Positions 8,701-13,155 of a stretch of DNA of 13,155 bases are shown here, piece after piece. A program made the position numbers and the translations under genes. Origin of the DNA: Thiolapillus brandeum (lineage in GTDB: Bacteria; Pseudomonadota; Gammaproteobacteria; Chromatiales; Chromatiaceae); the NCBI GenBank assembly GCA_011051425.1, contig DRLF01000008.1, positions 1 to 13,155 on the forward strand, written 5' to 3'. The notes beneath the pieces were generated by a model. The model made no database searches, was not told the origin of the DNA, and was given only the letters and a program-made list of their open reading frames with translations. Positions within the stretch are counted from its first letter, which is position 1; every line of letters begins with the position of its first letter.

Positions 8701-9521
8701 CAGATATCCCGCAACAGCTCGTTGATGCCCACCTTGCTCAGGGTCTTCTCATCCACGCGCTTGACGATGACCGCACAGTACAGGCTGTATTTGCCGTCTT
8801 TGGAAGGCAGATTGCCGGATACCACCACAGAACCGGCGGGTACGCGGCCATACAGCACTTCATCGTTCTCGCGGTCATAGATGCGGGTGGACTGGCCAAT
8901 GTAGACGCCCATGGAAATGACCGAGCCTTTTTCCACGATGACACCTTCGACCACTTCCGAGCGCGCACCGATGAAGCAGTTGTCCTCGATGATGGTGGGG
9001 GCGGCCTGCAGGGGTTCGAGTACGCCGCCGATGCCCACGCCACCCGACAGGTGCACGTTCTTGCCGATCTGGGCGCAGGAACCCACGGTGGCCCAGGTGT
9101 CCACCATGGTGCCGGAGTCCACGTAGGCGCCGATGTTCACGTAGGAAGGCATGAGCACACAGGACGGGGCGATATAGGCGCCCTTGCGCACGGATGCCGG
9201 TGGGACTACGCGCACGCCGCTCTCGCGGAACTCGCGGGCGTTGTAGTCCGCGTACTTGGAGGGCACCTTGTCATAGTAGTTGGTGAAGCCGCCCTTCATG
9301 AATTCGTTGTCGTTGATGCGGAAAGAGAGCAGTACGGCTTTCTTTACCCATTCATTGACCTGCCAGCCACCGTCTGTGGGCTGGGCCACGCGCAGGGTGC
9401 CTGCGTCGATCTGCTCGATGGTTTCCATGACGGCATCGCGCACCAGGGTATCCACGGTGCGGGGCGTGATGTCCGCACGCCGCTCAAAGGCTTCTTCGAT
9501 AATGTTCTGCATGTCGCTCAT
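8700..9521 (-). CDS. dapD: 2,3,4,5-tetrahydropyridine-2,6-dicarboxylate N-succinyltransferase
   Basis: This 273-residue enzyme transfers succinate from succinyl-CoA to tetrahydrodipicolinate, the committed step of the succinylase branch. An N-terminal helical domain is followed by a left-handed beta-helix of hexapeptide repeats (about 105-240), seen in runs such as [21 protein letters not shown]141 and E189 match the catalytic pair described for mycobacterial DapD. The frame is open further upstream to 9644, but that leader lies inside dapC and is not protein-like. ATG at 9521 gives the usual length of about 274 residues and has a GAGGAA nine bases upstream. It lies 13 bases after dapC. Confidence 0.97.
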   Translation of the reverse strand: MSDMQNIIEEAFERRADITPRTVDTLVRDAVMETIEQIDAGTLRVAQPTDGGWQVNEWVKKAVLLSFRINDNEFMKGGFTNYYDKVPSKYADYNAREFRESGVRVVPPASVRKGAYIAPSCVLMPSYVNIGAYVDSGTMVDTWATVGSCAQIGKNVHLSGGVGIGGVLEPLQAAPTIIEDNCFIGARSEVVEGVIVEKGSVISMGVYIGQSTRIYDRENDEVLYGRVPAGSVVVSGNLPSKDGKYSLYCAVIVKRVDEKTLSKVGINELLRDI

Positions 9522-9530
9522 GGTGATTGT

Positions 9531-9536
9531 TTCCTC
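9531..9536 (-). promoter_or_regulatory. Ribosome binding site of dapD
   Basis: On the minus strand GAGGAA overlaps the dapC stop codon and ends nine bases before the ATG at 9521. It decides the dapD start over the long upstream extension. Confidence 0.7.
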
Positions 9537-10737
9537 AGTAGTAAGATTCGATAAGTTGTCTGATTCGGTTGGCGGCATCGATACATTCGTCCATGGGGGC
9601 GACCAGGGCCATGCGCACATGGTCCGCGCCCGGATTGATGCCATCGGCTTCGCGGGAAAGGTAGCTGCCTGGCAGGACGGTCACGTTTTGCCGGTCAAAC
9701 AGCTGGCGGGCAAATTCCGTATCCGAACCGGGCGTCTGTGCCCACAGGTAGAAGCCGGCCTCAGGCTGCCGCACTGTCAGCTGCCCGTCGAGGATGCCCA
9801 GCACCGCGGCAAACTTTTCCTGGTAGGCGCGGCGGCTTTCCTCCACATGTTTTTCATCCTGCCAGGCCATGATGCTGGCGGCCTGGTGGTGGGGCGGCAT
9901 GGCGCAGCCGTGATAGGTGCGGTAGCGCAGGAACTGCCCGAGAATCTCCCGGTCGCCGGCGACGAAGCCCGAGCGCAGCCCGGGTGCGTTGGAACGCTTG
10001 GACAGGCTGTGGAAGACCACGCAGCGTGAATAACTGTCATTGCCCGCATTGGCGGCAGCCTGCAGCAGCCCCACGGGGGGCTTGTCTTCATCGAAATAGA
10101 TTTCCGAATAGCACTCGTCCGCCGCGATGACGAAGTCGTGCCGGTGCGCCAGTTCCATGAGCTGTGCCAGGGTTGTTTCGGGAATCACCGCGCCCGTGGG
10201 ATTGTGTGGCGAGCACAGGTACAGCAGCTGGCAGTCGTCCCAGGTTTTTGCGTCCACGGCATCGAAATCCGGCATCAGGCTGGTGTCTTCGGTGCAGTTG
10301 AGAAATTCGGGCCGGGCGCCGGCCAGAAAGGCGGCGCCTTCGTAGATCTGGTAGAAGGGGTTGGGCATGAGCACCAGCGGATTGGGTTGGCTGCGGTCCA
10401 CGATCGTCTGTGCGAAGGCAAACAGCGCTTCGCGTGTGCCGTTGACCGGCAGTACATGGTGTTCCGGATCCAGGTTGTCCTTGGGGAGCTGGAAACGGGT
10501 GCTGAGCCAGCTGCAGATGGTTTCGCGCAGCTCGGGTGCGCCTTTGGTCAGGGGATAGGCGGACAGGCCGTGCAGATGGGAAAGCACCGCTTCTGTGATA
10601 AAGGCAGGGGTAGGGTGCCTGGGTTCGCCGATGGACAGGGCAATATGATCCAGCGCCACAGGTGGATGGCAGCCTTCCTTGAGCAGGCGCAGTTTTTCAA
10701 ATGGATAGGGCTGGAGTTTTTGCAGGTCGCTGTTCAT
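9535..10737 (-). CDS. dapC: N-succinyldiaminopimelate aminotransferase, class I/II PLP-dependent
   Basis: This 400-residue PLP enzyme is predicted to transaminate N-succinyl-2-amino-6-ketopimelate with glutamate, the step between DapD and DapE. The N-terminal [10 protein letters not shown] at 8-17 is typical of proteobacterial DapC. PLP-site residues include N179 (SPHNPTG), D207 and Y210 (ADECYSE), the Schiff-base lysine K247 (SLSKRSN) and R255. The same frame is open upstream to 11706, but that part is low-complexity antisense to the EamA gene, and DapC homologues start at MNSDLQ. No good Shine-Dalgarno precedes the ATG at 10737, and a hairpin sits just upstream. It is the first gene of the dap operon. 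By sequence alone ArgD-like or other aminotransferase activity is possible, but the context favours DapC. Confidence 0.93.
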   Translation of the reverse strand: MNSDLQKLQPYPFEKLRLLKEGCHPPVALDHIALSIGEPRHPTPAFITEAVLSHLHGLSAYPLTKGAPELRETICSWLSTRFQLPKDNLDPEHHVLPVNGTREALFAFAQTIVDRSQPNPLVLMPNPFYQIYEGAAFLAGARPEFLNCTEDTSLMPDFDAVDAKTWDDCQLLYLCSPHNPTGAVIPETTLAQLMELAHRHDFVIAADECYSEIYFDEDKPPVGLLQAAANAGNDSYSRCVVFHSLSKRSNAPGLRSGFVAGDREILGQFLRYRTYHGCAMPPHHQAASIMAWQDEKHVEESRRAYQEKFAAVLGILDGQLTVRQPEAGFYLWAQTPGSDTEFARQLFDRQNVTVLPGSYLSREADGINPGADHVRMALVAPMDECIDAANRIRQLIESYY

Positions 10738-10751
10738 ACTGCGCGGGTGCC

Positions 10752-10768
10752 GCAGGGGGCTGCCCTGC
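10752..10768 (-). promoter_or_regulatory. Perfect hairpin in the dapC leader
   Basis: GCAGGG and CCCTGC form a six-pair perfect stem with a five-base loop (10752-10757 and 10763-10768). It ends 14 bases before the dapC ATG, where a ribosome binding site should be but is not evident. No run of T follows on either strand, so it is not a standard terminator. It could influence dapC translation. Confidence 0.35.
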
Positions 10769-10792
10769 CGGTCAGGTTCCGGAAAAGGGAGA

Positions 10793-10798
10793 ATTATA
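10793..10798 (-). promoter_or_regulatory. Putative -10 box for the dap operon
   Basis: A perfect TATAAT on the minus strand lies 55 bases before the dapC ATG. It sits between the ribosome binding site and start codon of the divergent EamA gene. The best-spaced -35 candidates (ACTCAG at 17 bases, GACTCA at 18) are poor, so this is tentative. Confidence 0.4.
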
Positions 10799-10803
10799 CA
10801 ACA

Positions 10804-11658
10804 ATGAAGCCGTTGCTGAGTCTGCTGTTCGCGGCCTCTTTCTGGGGTGTGGTCTGGTATCCACTGCGCCTGCTGCAGGATGCCGGGCTGAACGGCGCCT
10901 GGCAGATGCTGGTTGCCTATGGCAGTGCCTTTTCGGTGCTGGCGCTGTTGCGCTGGCCCGGTATCGCCGGGATGCAGGGGCAGTGGGGCAAACTGGCGCT
11001 GATGGCCGTTGCCGCCGGCTGGACCAACGTGGGATTTGTGCTCGCTATGCTGGATGGTTCGGTCGCCAGGGCGCTGATTCTTTTCTATATTTCTCCCTTG
11101 TGGACAGTGCTGCTCGGGCATTTCTTCCTGCACGAAAGGCTGCGCCCGGCAACCCTGCTGACCCTGCCCCTGGGGATGATGGGAGCCATCCTGATGGTCT
11201 GGCAGCCGCAGGTCAGCATGGCGTCTCTGAACCGGGCGGATCTGTACGCCGCAAGTGCCGGACTGGCCTTCGCCGTCACCAATGTCATCACCCGCGATCT
11301 CCAGCACTTGGGAACCCGGCAGAAAACCCTGGTTTCCTGGTTCGGCGTAATCTGTGTTGCCGGATTTATGCTGCTGCTCGGTGGGGAGCCTTTCCCCCAG
11401 GTTGCGCTGTCGGTCTGGCTGGGGAACATACTGCTGGGTGGCGTGGGTTTTCTCGTAACGACGCTGGCTGTCATTTATGGTATTTCCCGCATGCCTGTGC
11501 AGCGGTCGGCTGTGATTCTGCTGTTCGAGATACTGGTGGGCGCGCTCAGTGCCTGGTGGCTCGCGGGAGAGAATTTGCGTATGCTGGAATGGTTGGGCGG
11601 CGGGCTGATCATATTGGCAGGCCTCATCGCGATCACTCACGAGGACATACATGACTGA
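10804..11658 (+). CDS. EamA/DMT-superfamily transporter
   Basis: This 284-residue integral membrane protein has about ten hydrophobic helices in two tandem EamA repeats (roughly 5-130 and 145-280). Typical features are the N-terminal FAASFWGVVWYP, the glycine-rich LPLGMMGAILMVWQ at the end of repeat one, and the matching VILLFEILVGALSAWWLAGE then GGGLIILAGL in repeat two. The family exports or exchanges small metabolites such as amino acids; the substrate cannot be read from sequence. The frame is open far upstream, but that part is antisense to dapC. ATG at 10804 follows GGGAG (10787-10791) at a suitable distance. It is divergent from dapC, overlaps the next gene by eight bases, and is probably first in its operon. 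Confidence 0.9.
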   Translation: MKPLLSLLFAASFWGVVWYPLRLLQDAGLNGAWQMLVAYGSAFSVLALLRWPGIAGMQGQWGKLALMAVAAGWTNVGFVLAMLDGSVARALILFYISPLWTVLLGHFFLHERLRPATLLTLPLGMMGAILMVWQPQVSMASLNRADLYAASAGLAFAVTNVITRDLQHLGTRQKTLVSWFGVICVAGFMLLLGGEPFPQVALSVWLGNILLGGVGFLVTTLAVIYGISRMPVQRSAVILLFEILVGALSAWWLAGENLRMLEWLGGGLIILAGLIAITHEDIHD

Positions 11659-12025
11659 CATCTGCTCGATACACCACGTAAGCATGATCATTTCCAGCAC
11701 GGACAAGTCCCTGGCTTTCTACCGGGGATTGCTGGGGCTGGACACTGTCGAACGGCCGGATCTGCCGTTTCCCGGCATCTGGCTGAAAATCGGCGATCAG
11801 CAACTGCATCTGCTGGAACTGCCGAATCCCGACCCGGTCGACCAGCGCCCGGAGCACGGCGGCAGGGACAGGCATCTGGCTCTGTCGGTGCGGGATCTGG
11901 ATGTGCTCGCCGCATCGCTGGAGGGGGCGGGAGTCAGCTACACGCGCAGCAGATCGGGACGGGATGCCCTTTTCTGCCGCGATCCAGACGGCAATGCACT
12001 GGAATTCATACAACAGGAAAAGTGA
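11651..12025 (+). CDS. VOC-family (glyoxalase/bleomycin-resistance fold) protein
   Basis: This 124-residue protein is a single vicinal-oxygen-chelate domain made of two beta-alpha-beta-beta-beta modules. The first begins IHHVSMIISSTDKSLAFYRG and the second RHLALSVRDLDVLAASL. The last strand carries the usual DPDGNALEFI. Likely metal ligands are H9, E56, H75 and E118, the four positions used by glyoxalase I, fosfomycin-resistance enzymes and dioxygenases of this fold. The set looks complete, so a metal-dependent enzyme is plausible, but the substrate is unknown. ATG at 11651 has GAGG at 11641-11644, inside the end of the transporter gene, and the two genes overlap by eight bases. Confidence 0.88.
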   Translation: MTDICSIHHVSMIISSTDKSLAFYRGLLGLDTVERPDLPFPGIWLKIGDQQLHLLELPNPDPVDQRPEHGGRDRHLALSVRDLDVLAASLEGAGVSYTRSRSGRDALFCRDPDGNALEFIQQEK

Positions 12026-12032
12026 ACCAGGA

Positions 12033-13155
12033 ATGAAAAGAATACTCAAATGGATTGCCCTGTTGCTGGGCGTTGGCGTGCTGCTCGGAACGGCACTGGC
12101 GATACAGGTGGTTTTTTTCCGGCCTTTCGATATCCGTATCTTCTATGAAAAGATTTTTGTACAGCGGCTGCTGGAAGATCCGGAGCTGCTTACCCAGCTT
12201 GGCCTGGTGGAACAGTTCGGTATCAACGGACACAATGCCCGCCTGACCGATGCATCCCCAAGACAGACAGAGAAAGCCAGTGCATGGATGCGTGAAAGCC
12301 TGAATCAGCTGCATGCCTACAACCGTGCAAAGCTGGATGAGAACGGGCGCCTGTCATACGATGTTCTCGACTATTACCTGACATCATCCGTTGCCGGTGA
12401 CAAATACCGATATCACAATTATCCCGTCAACCAGATGTTCGGTGTACAGAGCCAGCTGCCCACTTTCATGGCAACCCTGCATCCTCTGACCAGCAAGGAA
12501 GATGCGGACTACTATATTCAGCGTCTGTCGCTGTTTCCAGAAAAGTTTGACCAGGTGCTGGAAGGACTGAAGCTGCGTGAGACCAAGTACATACTGCCAC
12601 CCAAGTTCGTGGTGGAAAAGGTACTGGCCGAGATGCGCAATTTCATCGGCAAGGCGCCGCAAGAGAACATACTGTTCACCAGTTTTGCCAAGCGTCTCGA
12701 AAAGATCGACGCGCTGGACCAGACCACCCGCGAACGGCTACTCGGCAATGCAGAAGCGCAGATACGCCAGGCTGTCTATCCTGCCTATGAAAGCCTGATC
12801 GCTTACTTCAAGGGGTTACAGCAAAAAGACCTGAACAACAACGGCGTGTGGAGCCTGCCGGATGGCGATGCCTATTACGACTGGGAAGTGCGCAGCAACA
12901 CGACCACCGACCTGACTCCCGAGGAAATACATGCCTTGGGGCTCAGGGAAGTGCAGAGAATCGAAAAAGAGATGAACGACCTGCTGCAGGCTCAGGGCTA
13001 CACTGAAGGCAGCGTGGGCAAACGGCTGGCGGCACTGGCCAAGGAACCCCGTTTTCTCTATCCCGACAATGAGCAGGGGCGTGAGCAGATCCTTCGGGAC
13101 TATCAGACCCTGCTCGATGACATCGATGCGCGGCTCGATCCCTATTTCGACGTTC
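12033..13155 (+). CDS. DUF885-family protein, 5' part (runs off the window)
   Basis: From the ATG at 12033 the frame stays open for 374 codons to the window end without a stop. An N-terminal hydrophobic segment at about 7-30 (WIALLLGVGVLLGTALAI) is a signal anchor or uncleaved signal, placing the rest in the periplasm. Later stretches such as LPDGDAYYDWEVRSNTTTD and LTPEEIHALGLREVQRI are typical of DUF885 proteins, a family of predicted zinc metallopeptidase-like enzymes usually near 600 residues. The expected metal-binding motif in the C-terminal part lies outside the window, so activity cannot be judged. It starts seven bases after the VOC gene. AGG at 12029-12031 is too close to the start to be ideal, while AGGAAA at 12015-12020 is 12 bases away. 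Confidence 0.85.
   Translation, partial: MKRILKWIALLLGVGVLLGTALAIQVVFFRPFDIRIFYEKIFVQRLLEDPELLTQLGLVEQFGINGHNARLTDASPRQTEKASAWMRESLNQLHAYNRAKLDENGRLSYDVLDYYLTSSVAGDKYRYHNYPVNQMFGVQSQLPTFMATLHPLTSKEDADYYIQRLSLFPEKFDQVLEGLKLRETKYILPPKFVVEKVLAEMRNFIGKAPQENILFTSFAKRLEKIDALDQTTRERLLGNAEAQIRQAVYPAYESLIAYFKGLQQKDLNNNGVWSLPDGDAYYDWEVRSNTTTDLTPEEIHALGLREVQRIEKEMNDLLQAQGYTEGSVGKRLAALAKEPRFLYPDNEQGREQILRDYQTLLDDIDARLDPYFDV

Noticed and set aside
10138..10803. Extension of the EamA gene upstream
   Set aside because: It is antisense to dapC and not membrane-like. ATG at 10804 has a ribosome binding site and gives a normal family length.
10738..11706. Extension of dapC by 323 codons upstream
   Set aside because: The extra part is Gln/Pro/Arg-rich antisense of the EamA gene. 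DapC homologues start at the MNSDLQ position.

Overview
The window looks like chromosomal DNA of a gammaproteobacterium, moderately G+C-rich by eye, with densely packed and often overlapping genes. The evidence is an outer-membrane phospholipase A (pldA), the succinylase branch of diaminopimelate synthesis with a YffB-type gene between dapD and dapE, and several Gram-negative secreted or outer-membrane proteins. A chemolithotrophic or sulfur-oxidising lineage would fit the first operon, but that is inference. Genes cover nearly everything. No stretch over 100 bases lacks a gene, and I saw no tRNA, rRNA, insertion sequence or CRISPR array.

Region 1 (1-5640, + strand) is the 3' part of an operon for a membrane complex related to complex I and group 4 [NiFe] hydrogenases. 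In order it encodes a NuoH/HyfC-like membrane subunit, a NuoB-like iron-sulfur subunit, a NuoC-like subunit, a NuoD-like large subunit, a fusion of a NuoI-like ferredoxin with a GltD-like NAD(P)H/FAD oxidoreductase, and a diiron ferritin-like protein. The large subunit is a mosaic. It keeps the first cysteine of each hydrogenase CxxC pair, but the second of each is Asp or Glu. The two quinone-pocket residues of true complex I are also replaced. This matches the published class of energy-converting-hydrogenase-related (Ehr) complexes, whose reaction is unsettled. The fusion gene is split by a single in-frame TAA, with the frame intact on both sides. The proton-pumping NuoL/M/N-like subunits expected for such a complex would lie upstream of the window.

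Region 2 (5716-6720, + strand) is pldA with its full catalytic motif. It converges on the next operon.

Region 3 (10737 down to 6735, - strand) is a dap operon: dapC, dapD, a YffB/ArsC-family gene, a small outer-membrane beta-barrel gene and dapE. The three enzymes carry out consecutive steps from tetrahydrodipicolinate to LL-diaminopimelate, which feeds lysine and peptidoglycan. The barrel gene sits inside the operon and overlaps both neighbours.

Region 4 (10804-13155, + strand) is divergent from dapC: an EamA/DMT-type membrane transporter, a VOC (glyoxalase-fold) protein and a DUF885 protein that runs off the window end. A 66-base divergent gap (10738-10803) holds a TATAAT box facing dapC and a perfect six-pair hairpin upstream of the dapC start.
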